Positions 51,999-60,197 are shown, counted from the stretch's first letter. The stretch is DNA of 64,000 nt from Desulforamulus ferrireducens (GCF_002005145.1 NZ_CP019698.1:496001-560000); one strand, 5' to 3'. Notes: generated by a model not told the origin, from the sequence alone. Numbers and translations: made by a program.

Positions 51999-52076
51999 AA
52001 AAGAATATTTAAAATGTTATTTTAAATTAAAGGATTATTCAGACAGTTGGCGAATAAGCTATTATAGATTCATTAC

Positions 52077-52170
52077 CTCCGAGCCCTGCAACCTGGGATG
52101 CTAGATTATGGTTGCTGTGGCCGATAGGGTTTACCTGGAAACGGGTAGGCCTCCCGTGTGGAAAGGATGG
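52077..52170 (+). promoter_or_regulatory. Moco riboswitch, first of tandem pair (RS4)
   Basis: Blocks CTCCGAGCC, CCGATAGGGTTTACC, GGAAACGGGTA, GGCCTCCC and GGAAAGGAT. It has two deviations: A instead of T in CCGATAGGG (shared with RS1 of tupA) and GGAT instead of GGAG at the 3' end. It has its own terminator at 52193. Confidence 0.92.
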
Positions 52171-52192
52171 TAGGTTTAATAGCCATGCCCTT

Positions 52193-52218
52193 AACCGCAC
52201 GCAGGTGCGGTTTTTTAA
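52193..52218 (+). terminator. Expression-platform terminator of RS4
   Basis: A perfect 8-bp stem AACCGCAC/GTGCGGTT with loop GCAG and TTTTAATTT. Confidence 0.85.
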
Positions 52219-52240
52219 TTTAATTAAAATATTCGCTGTT

Positions 52241-52330
52241 CTCCGAGCCATATTACCTGTAAGCATTGGCTATGGTGCTATGGCCGTTAGGGTTAACCGG
52301 GAAACTGATTAGCCTCCCTCTGGAAAGGAG
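52241..52330 (+). promoter_or_regulatory. Moco riboswitch, second of tandem pair (RS5)
   Basis: Blocks CTCCGAGCC, CCGTTAGGGTTAACC, GGGAAACTG, AGCCTCCC and GGAAAGGAG. It begins only 22 bp after the RS4 terminator. Its own terminator is at 52355. Confidence 0.95.
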
Positions 52331-52354
52331 AGCCTTAGCCACCTGTGTCTCAAC

Positions 52355-52405
52355 AGGGTTGGTCGGTGCTGCTTTTCTGGAGGTACTGACCAACCCTTTG
52401 TTTTT
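52355..52405 (+). terminator. Expression-platform terminator of RS5
   Basis: A perfect 13-bp stem (52355-52367 with 52385-52397), 17-nt loop and TTGTTTTT tail, just before the next gene. Confidence 0.88.
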
Positions 52406-52424
52406 GAGAAAGGTGGGTTGTCAA

Positions 52425-52820
52425 TTGCCTAAGCCAGGTAAATTATTAGTTTCTTTTCAGCCCGGTGAAGTTACCGGTTGCTATGGGCCAGGAGAGGAAG
52501 AACTTAAGTCAATCGCTTTGACACTGGGGGACATGACGAATCGAGTATTTGATATGTATTTTGAGTTTTCCCGCTTGGCAGATGAAGGTGTGCTGGTGAG
52601 GGAAGAAAAAATTTATGGCCAAAGAAATACTAAGGTGTCATTTTATTATCCCGCGGCACTATCGGTGGCAACTGTCAGACGGGTTATTGTTAATAGGCTT
52701 CTTAAAGAGTACATGAGTTCACCGGATTACCCTCACCCGGGTATTTATGTAGTGCAAAACAAAAGGCGAGAGCTTAGTTTATTACAAAAACCTTCGGGGA
52801 AAAGGGTCTGCCGAGCTTAA
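52425..52820 (+). CDS. Unknown 131-aa protein under tandem Moco riboswitches
   Basis: 131 aa from TTG at 52425, chosen because AAAGGTGG lies 8 bases upstream and just after the terminator; GTG at 52413 is an alternative. Soluble, mixed alpha/beta: LLVSFQPGEVTGCYGPG, a helix with DMTNRVFDMYFEFSRLADEG, a basic region RVIVNRLLKEYM and a basic tail. No metal-ligand cluster beyond two isolated Cys. I recognise no family. Its stop is 25 bp before the aldehyde dehydrogenase gene, so both are under the same two switches. Confidence 0.7.
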   Translation: MPKPGKLLVSFQPGEVTGCYGPGEEELKSIALTLGDMTNRVFDMYFEFSRLADEGVLVREEKIYGQRNTKVSFYYPAALSVATVRRVIVNRLLKEYMSSPDYPHPGIYVVQNKRRELSLLQKPSGKRVCRA

Positions 52821-52845
52821 TTTATATCAATCAGTGAGGTGACAT

Positions 52846-54393
52846 ATGCTAAGGGAATTTGTCAATGAACCATTTCTTAATCTAAAGGACGAGCTGGTAA
52901 TCAACAACTTTAAGAAGGCACTGGCACAAGTGGGAGAACAACTGGGACAAGAATATCCCCTAATTATTCATGGGCAAGAAATATATACCGAAGAAAAAAT
53001 TACTTCCCTCAACCCCTCCTTAAGTAATCAGGTGGTGGGTTATGTTAGCAAGGCCTCCCTGGAGCAGGCTGAGCTAGCTTTAATCAGTGCGGAAAAGGCC
53101 TTTAGTACCTGGTCAAAGGTTAGTCCCCAGGAGCGTGCTGGTTATCTTTTCAAGGCAGCATCTCTCATGCGGGAGCGTAAGTATGAACTATCCAGTTGGT
53201 TAGTGTACGAAGCGGGTAAAAACTGGGCCGAAGCCGATGCGGATACTGCTGAAGCCATCGACTTCCTGGAGTTTTATGGCAGGGAAATGTACCGTCTGGC
53301 TGCTCCCCAGCCCTTAACTAAAATAGCCGGTGAACTCAATGAACTGGTTTATCTGCCCCTGGGAGTAGGGGTGGTTATTCCACCCTGGAACTTCCCGCTG
53401 GCAATTATGGCCGGTATGACTGCGGCAGCCATCGTGGCAGGTAACACAGTGGTCTTAAAACCTGCCAGCAATACACCGGTTGTTGCGGCTATCTTTGTGA
53501 ACATTCTCCGGGAGATAGGTTTACCCGCAGGGGTTGTCAACTATTTACCGGGCAGCGGAGGGGCCATTGGGGATTATTTAGTCAGCAGCCCCAAGACAAG
53601 ATTTATCAATTTCACCGGCTCCAAAGAAGTAGGTTTAAGGATAAATGAGCTGGCTGCTAAAACCGTGCCAGGGCAGCGACATATTAAACGTGTTACTGCG
53701 GAAATGGGCGGCAAGGATGCCATCGTGGTAGACAGCAGTGCCGATCTCGAGGCAGCAGCCACCGCCATTGTGGCCTCGGCCTTTGGTTTTCAGGGACAGA
53801 AATGTTCTGCTTGCTCCCGAGCCATTGTGGTCAAGGATGTTTATGAACAGGTGGTTAACCTGGTGGTCCAAAAAACAGCTCAACTGTCCATTGGGCCAGC
53901 GGTAGACAATCATCCTGTGGGACCGGTCATTGACCAGGGGTCTTTGCAGAGGATTAAATCTTATATTGAAATAGGCAAAAAAGAAGGGGAACTGCTGTTG
54001 GGCGGAGATACCCTGGAAAGTATGGGTGGCTACTATATTCAGCCAACCATCTTTGGACATGTTTCCCCTGATGCTGTCATTGCCCAGGAAGAGATCTTTG
54101 GGCCGGTGCTGGCCTTTATTATGGCCGATGATTACAACCAGGCCTTAGAGATTGCTAATAATACCGAATATGGACTGACAGGGGCAGTTTTTGCCCAGGA
54201 GCGTAGTAAGCTGGAACAAGCCAGAAAAGAGTTCCATGTTGGTAACCTCTATTTTAACCGCAAATGTACCGGTGCCCTGGTGGGAGTGCATCCCTTTGGT
54301 GGCTTCAATATGTCCGGCACCGATTCCAAAGCCGGGGGAAGGGATTACCTGTTACTCTTTACCCAGGCCAAGTTAGTTTCTGAAAAGTTATAG
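52846..54393 (+). CDS. L-glutamate gamma-semialdehyde (P5C) dehydrogenase-type aldehyde dehydrogenase
   Basis: 515 aa, ATG with GTGAGGTG. The length and the N-terminal extension ending EYPLIIHGQEI are those of PruA/RocA. NAD-binding segments PPWNFPL and FTGSKEVG are present, with general base Glu in AEMGGKD and nucleophile Cys in GFQGQKCSACSR. It would oxidise glutamate semialdehyde or a similar aldehyde to the acid with NAD+. Control by Moco switches is unexpected for a proline-catabolic enzyme. It makes sense if it is an NAD-dependent substitute for, or partner of, the molybdenum aldehyde oxidoreductase (inference). Confidence 0.85.
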   Translation: MLREFVNEPFLNLKDELVINNFKKALAQVGEQLGQEYPLIIHGQEIYTEEKITSLNPSLSNQVVGYVSKASLEQAELALISAEKAFSTWSKVSPQERAGYLFKAASLMRERKYELSSWLVYEAGKNWAEADADTAEAIDFLEFYGREMYRLAAPQPLTKIAGELNELVYLPLGVGVVIPPWNFPLAIMAGMTAAAIVAGNTVVLKPASNTPVVAAIFVNILREIGLPAGVVNYLPGSGGAIGDYLVSSPKTRFINFTGSKEVGLRINELAAKTVPGQRHIKRVTAEMGGKDAIVVDSSADLEAAATAIVASAFGFQGQKCSACSRAIVVKDVYEQVVNLVVQKTAQLSIGPAVDNHPVGPVIDQGSLQRIKSYIEIGKKEGELLLGGDTLESMGGYYIQPTIFGHVSPDAVIAQEEIFGPVLAFIMADDYNQALEIANNTEYGLTGAVFAQERSKLEQARKEFHVGNLYFNRKCTGALVGVHPFGGFNMSGTDSKAGGRDYLLLFTQAKLVSEKL

Positions 54394-54448
54394 CCCTTAA
54401 CCTGTTTAAATATGCTTTTATGTCATGTGAATAATAATCGCGCCTGTA

Positions 54449-54478
54449 TCCCCCGACCTGGATCGGGGGACTTTTTTT
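54449..54478. terminator. Bidirectional terminator
   Basis: Stem TCCCCCGA/TCGGGGGA with a 6-nt loop and TTTTTTT, between convergent genes. Confidence 0.85.
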
Positions 54479-54480
54479 AC

Positions 54481-55011
54481 TTAGTGGAGGACTATTTGCT
54501 CCTGTTGAGGTTCTTGATAATTAATGGCCCGTTCTAATAGGGCATCCTCCATCAAGCGGGGGAGCATTTTTTTAACCTCTCTTACCAATTGAGCGATTTG
54601 CGGGTAGGCCTGCAGGGTTCCTTTGACCACAATGGGCCTGCCAAAGTTAACCCACCCAAGACGGCGGGAGGTATAGCCACCAATTTTCATCAGAGTGTTG
54701 ATGGTACTTAAGGTACTGACCATCAACAGTTCATGGGGTTTACCTCCTGCTATGCTATGCATATCCCGCACCGCCGGCACTACTACCGGGCTGGCGTATT
54801 GGCAGCTAAGGGTGTAAACCTTGTTACCCCACTCATCGGTGCCAGCATAAATGATCCGGCCGTAGTCTGCCTTGGTGGTATTATCAAACTTTTTCATTTT
54901 AAATAAATCCGCCGGCGCAGGAATTCCTTCCATGGGCAGAATGTTTAAATGGATGCCCGCGGCTGTTTGTACCGAATGGGCACCACCCACATCATAATAA
55001 ATAATGAACAT
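54481..55011 (-). CDS. DUF3189-family protein
   Basis: 176 aa from ATG at 55011, preferred to the TTG one codon upstream. It opens with FIIYYDVGGAHSVQTAAGIH, the hallmark of DUF3189, seen in spore-forming Firmicutes next to sporulation genes. Later YTLSCQY and TINTLMKIGGYTSRRLG support the family. No enzymatic role is established. A single gene with its terminator shared with the dehydrogenase. Confidence 0.75.
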   Translation of the reverse strand: MFIIYYDVGGAHSVQTAAGIHLNILPMEGIPAPADLFKMKKFDNTTKADYGRIIYAGTDEWGNKVYTLSCQYASPVVVPAVRDMHSIAGGKPHELLMVSTLSTINTLMKIGGYTSRRLGWVNFGRPIVVKGTLQAYPQIAQLVREVKKMLPRLMEDALLERAINYQEPQQEQIVLH

Positions 55012-55145
55012 CAAAGATCACCCCGTCTCATTAGCCTGCCCCAATTTTCCCTGTTTCTAATCAAATTCTAATTTTCTACTAATTATTCTCTAGTGTTCCC
55101 TTCCTATAATAAATTTGTAAATTTAAAATGCTTGGAGGGGTTACA

Positions 55146-55610
55146 ATGACATTTAATTTAGAACAAATTGATGAATTAAAGAAAAGAGCCAATGTCAGTT
55201 ACAGTGAGGCTAAGGAAGCCCTGGAACAATGTCATGGTGATTTACTGGAAGCCTTAATTTACCTGGAAACAAAAAACAAGATTAAGCCGGAACAAAATAC
55301 CAGTTGTGACATGCTCAGCAAAATTAAAAGCTTAGTAAAAAAAGGTAATGATACCAGGTTTGTCATAACCAAACAGGAGCGTACTGCCCTGGATTTATCT
55401 GTCAATGTCTCGGCGGTTATTACAGCATTTGCTCCTTACGTTGTGTTTCCGGGACTTCTGCTGGCTTTGTGCACAGGGCACAAGATGAAGTTTGAAGGGA
55501 AAAATGGTGAGGATGTTAAGGTAAACCAGGCCCTATCTAAACTATCCAAGGCCGTGACTTCAGCCAAAAAGAGTTTAACGGAGGAGCCACCAAACACAGT
55601 AACACAATAG
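55146..55610 (+). CDS. UBA/TS-N plus DUF4342 membrane-associated protein
   Basis: 154 aa from ATG at 55146 with TTGGAGGGG. Residues 1-45 form a UBA/EF-Ts N-like three-helix domain (LKKRANVSYSEAKEALEQCHGDLLEALIYLE). Residues about 65-125 match DUF4342 with one hydrophobic segment (AVITAFAPYVVFPGLLLAL). Such proteins are usually annotated as membrane-associated with unknown role. Followed by the terminator at 55625. Confidence 0.75.
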   Translation: MTFNLEQIDELKKRANVSYSEAKEALEQCHGDLLEALIYLETKNKIKPEQNTSCDMLSKIKSLVKKGNDTRFVITKQERTALDLSVNVSAVITAFAPYVVFPGLLLALCTGHKMKFEGKNGEDVKVNQALSKLSKAVTSAKKSLTEEPPNTVTQ

Positions 55611-55624
55611 GGGTGGCCCAAGAA

Positions 55625-55656
55625 AATAACCTACTTTTAATCGTAGGTTATTTTTC
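55625..55656 (+). terminator. Intrinsic terminator
   Basis: A perfect 10-bp stem AATAACCTAC/GTAGGTTATT, 8-nt loop and TTTTC. Confidence 0.8.
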
Positions 55657-55731
55657 ATATTACCTTTAGATAATGAAGGGGTATAATGACATTATTACAG
55701 CCATTATTGTATTAATTTTGGGGGAATTTAA

Positions 55732-56415
55732 ATGGCCCAACAAAAGATTCTACTTATTGAAGATGAGGTAAAAATAGCTCGGTTTTTAGAACTGGAATTA
55801 ATTCATGAAGGCTATTTGGTGGAGCAAGCCTACGATGGGAGAACAGGTTTGGACATGGCCCTGGAGGGAGATTTTGATCTAATTATCCTGGATATTATGC
55901 TGCCCTCCATCAATGGTTTGGAGATATTGCGTAGAATAAGAAAACATTCGGATATACCCGTTATTATGCTCACAGCCAAGGATGAAGTAACGGATAAGGT
56001 GATGGGCTTGGATATGGGTGCGGATGACTATGTAACCAAACCCTTTGCCATCGAAGAACTGCTGGCCAGAATTAGAGTGGCCTTAAAAAGAAGAGCAACC
56101 ACCCCTATCAGCTCTCTTTTAACGGTGGGGGAACTTAAGCTGGATCTAGCTAAGTATGCGGTAACCTTTGACAATCAACCCATAGAGTTAACTAAAAGAG
56201 AGTTCGATTTGCTGAAATATCTGATGGAAAACAAAAATATTGTTCTCACCAGGGAACGGCTGGTGGAAGCGGTATGGGGCTATGATTACACCGGAGATAC
56301 CAACGTGGTGGATGTCTATATTAGATATCTGAGAAGTAAAATTGATGACAGGTTTAACAAAAAATTAATCCATACCGTGCGAGGGGTGGGGTATCTACTA
56401 AAAGATGAAGCATGA
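55732..56415 (+). CDS. OmpR/PhoB-family response regulator
   Basis: 227 aa. Receiver domain with acid pocket Glu10-Asp11-Glu12, phosphoacceptor Asp54 (LIILDIMLPS), Thr81 and Lys103. Residues about 130-225 are the winged helix of the OmpR type (LTKREFDLLKYLMEN, then VVDVYIRYLRSKID). Overlaps the kinase gene by 11 bp, so the two form one two-component system, in the style of ArlRS or CssRS. Target genes unknown. Confidence 0.93.
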   Translation: MAQQKILLIEDEVKIARFLELELIHEGYLVEQAYDGRTGLDMALEGDFDLIILDIMLPSINGLEILRRIRKHSDIPVIMLTAKDEVTDKVMGLDMGADDYVTKPFAIEELLARIRVALKRRATTPISSLLTVGELKLDLAKYAVTFDNQPIELTKREFDLLKYLMENKNIVLTRERLVEAVWGYDYTGDTNVVDVYIRYLRSKIDDRFNKKLIHTVRGVGYLLKDEA

Positions 56416-57937
56416 ACGAAGGCTTTTCAAAACCCTTTGGCAAACCATAAAGTTTCTCTTTAGCCTTTTGCTAATGATAATTAAAATCTTACCGGTAACC
56501 ATTAGTAAATTTTACAAGTGGTTAGTTAAAAGGCTGCATTTTTCCATCACCTTTAAAATTACCACGGTCTATGCTGTTATTTTTACTCTGTTGCTGCTAT
56601 TTTTTAATACTGGTATTTGCGTGGCGGCCATAGCTTATTTAGGGCTGGATGCTGCGGAGGACCTCAATAGGAATTATCAAATGGTTGTTTCTTATCTTAC
56701 AGAGGATACCACCATGCCCCCGGAAGGTATTAATCAGTTGGCCCAGGTGGAGCAGCTAGAAATAACTCTTTTTGATGCCAGCCAAAAGATTCTTTACACC
56801 ACGGCGGCCCAGGACGCGGCAACAGTATATTACGAGCAAACCAATGAAGGTATTTTTCTAGGCAAATGCTTTCTAACCCATAGCGGAAATCAATTTTATG
56901 GTGCTCATAGCTATGGTGATGCTCCCTACCAATCAGGTTTTGTCTTGGTTTTAAAGGACACCCATGTCTGGAACTCTCAGATTGTGCATGTGCAAGTTAC
57001 TCGTTATTTGGCGAAGGAAACCATGGCGGTAGGGATTTTGTTCATTTCTTTATCAATCCTTACCATCTTAGCTATTATTGTTGTGGTCATCATTGGTTGG
57101 AGGAAAAGTAAAAAAATGCTAAAACCAGTGGAGGTAATGACCAAAACTGTTAAAAATATTACTATTAACGCCCTTGATACCAGGTTAGATGTATCCGGTT
57201 CCCAGGATGAATTAAAGGAGTTAGCAGAAACCTTTAACAGTATGTTGGATAGAATTCAGCATTCCTACGAACAACAGCAGCAATTTGTTTCCGATGCATC
57301 CCACGAACTGAGAACACCCATCGCAGTAATTCAAGGCTATGCCAATTTGTTAGACAGATGGGGTAAGAACGACCAGGCAGTGCTGGAGGAAGCCATTGGC
57401 TCCATTAAAACAGAAGCGGCAAATATGCAGGAACTGGTGGAAAAACTATTGTTTCTGGCCAGGGGCGATAAAAATAGATTGCAAATCGAGAAAAAAGATA
57501 TTTTACTCCCTGAGCTTATCGATGAGGTAATCAAGGAAACCAAACTCATTACCAAAAATAAGAATATATTTAGCCAGCAGTGTGACAATATAACCCTCCG
57601 GGCAGACCGTAAGTTGCTGAAAGAGGCCATCAGGATATTTGTGGACAATAGTATTAAGTACACTCCCGAGGGGGGGAATATTATTATTAATTGTTACGCC
57701 GAGAATGCTAAGGCTGTGCTAACCGTAGAGGATACTGGCATAGGTATTTCGGCAGAGGACTTGCCCCATATCTTTAATCGCTTCTATCGGGCAGACAAAT
57801 CCAGAACCAAACAAACCGGTGGCACAGGTTTGGGGTTAGCCATTGCCAAGAGGATTATCCAACTGCACGATGGCACTATTAAAGTAAGTAGTATCCTTAA
57901 TCAAGGCACGAAAGTCAAAGTGCTTTTACCCCGCTAA
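56405..57937 (+). CDS. Membrane sensor histidine kinase
   Basis: 510 aa. Two membrane helices (about 50-80 and 205-230) bracket an extracytoplasmic sensor of about 125 residues. Then HAMP, HisKA with His300 in SDASHELRTP, and HATPase_c with the N box IFVDNSIKYTPEGG, DTGIGIS and GTGLGLAI. The long basic N-terminus before TM1 is unusual. Cognate to the regulator just upstream. Signal unknown, envelope stress being the common theme of relatives. Confidence 0.9.
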   Translation: MKHERRLFKTLWQTIKFLFSLLLMIIKILPVTISKFYKWLVKRLHFSITFKITTVYAVIFTLLLLFFNTGICVAAIAYLGLDAAEDLNRNYQMVVSYLTEDTTMPPEGINQLAQVEQLEITLFDASQKILYTTAAQDAATVYYEQTNEGIFLGKCFLTHSGNQFYGAHSYGDAPYQSGFVLVLKDTHVWNSQIVHVQVTRYLAKETMAVGILFISLSILTILAIIVVVIIGWRKSKKMLKPVEVMTKTVKNITINALDTRLDVSGSQDELKELAETFNSMLDRIQHSYEQQQQFVSDASHELRTPIAVIQGYANLLDRWGKNDQAVLEEAIGSIKTEAANMQELVEKLLFLARGDKNRLQIEKKDILLPELIDEVIKETKLITKNKNIFSQQCDNITLRADRKLLKEAIRIFVDNSIKYTPEGGNIIINCYAENAKAVLTVEDTGIGISAEDLPHIFNRFYRADKSRTKQTGGTGLGLAIAKRIIQLHDGTIKVSSILNQGTKVKVLLPR

Positions 57938-57960
57938 GGGCAAGTTGCATTTTACTGACT

Positions 57961-58944
57961 TTAGGAGCGATAGTAGCACATATAGCCGGTACACAAATCT
58001 GGTGTACCCCTTATTTGTTTGGCCCTCTGACGGATGAGCTCCGGGTCTTCCCCGCTGGCCAGTAAATCCATAACCCTTTTGACCAGTTTAACACTGGCTA
58101 TTTTTTTTGCCAGGGGAGCCTCCCTTCCCACAATTTTTAAAGAATTGACACCCATGGCCTTTAATTCCGGCAAGGCGCAGAGTCCACACATACCATTGGG
58201 AAATCCCCGGTGGTTCAAATAACCACCGCAATTATCCATGATCCAGAGCCAGCGCTGGTAGTCTTGCAGGTGCCGGTTAAAGTTCTCCCGGGGTAGCTTG
58301 CCTTGCTCCAGAGGCAGCAGACGGTATCTTCTACCCGGTTGCAGGCAATATCCGCCCCCCAGGGCATGATTAACATGACAATAACCCTCCTCAAAGACAC
58401 AACCGTCATTAAGAATAAACACCTCATATTCCAGGTGACGGCCAGATTTATTTATAATTTGCTGCAGGTCGGCTAAGCCAAGATAGCGGGGAAAGATAAT
58501 ACGCTTTGCCCCCAGGTCCCGGAAAAAACTCACCGCCCCACTGTTTAACACAGCGGCTAAACTACTGACATGGATCGGTATTTGGGGAAAGGTATTTCTG
58601 ATAGCCTGCAGCAGACCGGGATCGCTAATAATGAGGGCATCCACCTGGCAATTGAAATAGCTTTCGCCAGCCAACTCAAGAATTTCCCCATACTGCTCCG
58701 GTGGATAGAAGGGGAGATTAAGGGCCAGATATACAGGCACATCCCGAGCATGGGCGGTATCTGTTAAGCTCTTTAATTGACTAAAGTCTTTAATGTTGCC
58801 TTGACCTCGGCGGTTAAGGCGTACCCTTTGGCCATAGCGCTTCCCCCAGGAGGCAGGACGCAGACCACAGTAGAGTTCCCCGGCACCGTGGGAAATTAAG
58901 CTGTCAGCCTCTTGGGCAGAGGTAACCGGTGCTAATATTTTCAT
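57961..58944 (-). CDS. Peptidase U32-family (YhbU/UbiU-like) Fe-S protein
   Basis: 327 aa. N-terminal LAPVTSAQEADSLISHGAGELYCGL and the YLALNLPFYP strand are typical of the U32 TIM-barrel. Conserved cysteines (DGCVFEEGYCHVNHALGG, NCGGYLNHRG, GMCGLCALPE) could hold a [4Fe-4S] cluster. Members with clusters (UbiU, RlhA, TrhP) take part in hydroxylation of quinones or rRNA/tRNA rather than proteolysis. Eleven bases after its partner at 58956; the two form an operon, like ubiU-ubiV. Substrate unknown. Confidence 0.75.
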   Translation of the reverse strand: MKILAPVTSAQEADSLISHGAGELYCGLRPASWGKRYGQRVRLNRRGQGNIKDFSQLKSLTDTAHARDVPVYLALNLPFYPPEQYGEILELAGESYFNCQVDALIISDPGLLQAIRNTFPQIPIHVSSLAAVLNSGAVSFFRDLGAKRIIFPRYLGLADLQQIINKSGRHLEYEVFILNDGCVFEEGYCHVNHALGGGYCLQPGRRYRLLPLEQGKLPRENFNRHLQDYQRWLWIMDNCGGYLNHRGFPNGMCGLCALPELKAMGVNSLKIVGREAPLAKKIASVKLVKRVMDLLASGEDPELIRQRAKQIRGTPDLCTGYMCYYRS

Positions 58945-58955
58945 GCTAATACCTC

Positions 58956-59831
58956 CTAGAGTGGTGTTGGCTGGTAGATAATTCTGCTAATGCCCAAATC
59001 ACCTGAACGGGACAGCACATCTTCCATAAATTTATTGGTTTGCAAGTAGAAAAGGGTATTACCCTTTTGTAGGATGCGCTTAATTTTAGCCTTTGTACAG
59101 GCTGGTTCTAGGATTTCCAGCCAGTGACTTTGGCATTGTTGTCCACACTTTTGGGCATTGGCCTTAAACTTTTCCTTGGGTTTTAATCCCCAGGAGCCAG
59201 AAAAGCAGATTCTACCAGTGCTAATACAGCCAAAGGGGAGGTAGAGGGAAACCTGGAATCCCCAACTGGCCAAACTGGGATCTAAGCCCTGAGGCAGGTT
59301 ATCCACTTCAATTCTTTTTACTGCCAGTCTTTTCATTAGATCCTGCATATAGGGACTGGCTAAGCCGCAGGTGCGAAAAAGCTGTAGCTCCTCCGGTGAA
59401 AACTCCTTGAGGAAGAACTCTATCCGGGGATCACGCCACATTTTATTCAGCAGCCGGCCCAGAATGGGAGTCAGCCTGGGGAATTGACGACGGAGCAGGT
59501 GGAGTACTCCCCAGTCATTGACCACCACCTCGCAATTGGGATAAATTTGCTGCAACTGCTCAAAAATATTTGTTAATTTTTTCAAGCCAGATTCCGTGAC
59601 ATAGGGGGTCACCAGAGTGAATTTTTTACGCTGTTGGTGAGCCAGATCCATTGCCTGTAGAACGTCAGCAATTTGTGGTATGGCCCTTTCACAAAACTCC
59701 TGCCCAAAATATATACGAGTGAAAGTCATATCTGGAGGAGCAGTAACCTGTGAGGGCCAGCTTTTGAGCGCCTGGGGATTCTCAATTAGGTTTAAATGGC
59801 GGGCGTTACTGATAAAGAGAGCCGATTCCAA
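58956..59831 (-). CDS. U32-like partner protein with Cys motif
   Basis: 291 aa from TTG at 59831; the GTG three codons upstream overlaps the AGAAAGGGG ribosome site and is less likely. A second, diverged TIM-barrel-like protein: FTLVTPYVTESGLKKL, then EVVVNDWGVLHLL and RIEVDNLPQG. Cysteines in FGCISTGRICFSG and KCGQQCQSHW give a C-X6-C...C-X3-C layout that resembles the UbiV cluster site. First gene of the operon with the U32 protein. Function unknown; a heterodimer is inferred from pairing. Confidence 0.6.
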   Translation of the reverse strand: MESALFISNARHLNLIENPQALKSWPSQVTAPPDMTFTRIYFGQEFCERAIPQIADVLQAMDLAHQQRKKFTLVTPYVTESGLKKLTNIFEQLQQIYPNCEVVVNDWGVLHLLRRQFPRLTPILGRLLNKMWRDPRIEFFLKEFSPEELQLFRTCGLASPYMQDLMKRLAVKRIEVDNLPQGLDPSLASWGFQVSLYLPFGCISTGRICFSGSWGLKPKEKFKANAQKCGQQCQSHWLEILEPACTKAKIKRILQKGNTLFYLQTNKFMEDVLSRSGDLGISRIIYQPTPL

Positions 59832-59941
59832 CCTCTGCACCCCTTTCTAAATAGACTTATAATATAGTATCTGGTCAGGGGTGATTAGTGACTCCTATGG
59901 CTGACAATTGCTGTTGTGCAATTAGGGGATGATGTGCAACT

Positions 59942-60197
59942 GGCTATCGGCCATCGGCCTTCGGCTTTATGGCCTTAGGCCTTAGGCTTTTGGCCTTTAG
60001 CCTTTGGCCATTGGCCATTGGCCATTGGCTTTTTTAGAACCTCCCTATGGTGTAGGTGGTGGCGTACTAATAATCTTTTCTCCAGGGGAGCGTGTTACGA
60101 GTACCAGGTTTAATCCAACTAAGCCAATGGCTAACGACCAAAGGCCAATGGCCAATATTTAGCCGACGGCCGAAGGCCGAAGGCCGATAGCCAAAAA
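59942..60197. repeat. GGCC-rich inverted repeat array
   Basis: Left arm 59942-60035 and right arm 60121-60197 are both built from 7-10 bp units such as GGCCATT, GGCCTTA and GGCCTTC. The arms are inverted with respect to each other: GGCTATCGGCC opens the left arm and its complement closes the right. Single units are also palindromic (GGCCATTGGCC), so alternative folds exist. The central 85 bp has no repeat. It may be a MITE-like or REP-like element; no transposase or target duplication was seen. Confidence 0.75.

Larger units (their letters stand above)
51999..52424 (+). other. 426-bp control region with two riboswitches
   Basis: Holds RS4, terminator, RS5 and second terminator in series and no protein gene. 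The open frame that starts at 52266 lies in RS5 and is not used. Confidence 0.85.

Noticed and set aside
52266-52424. Longer N-terminus for the 131-aa protein
   Set aside because: The extension would be translated from riboswitch RS5 and its terminator. A ribosome site fits only the later start.
59942-60197. Possible CRISPR array
   Set aside because: Units are only 7-10 bp, variable, contiguous and palindromic, with no spacers of regular size and no cas gene.
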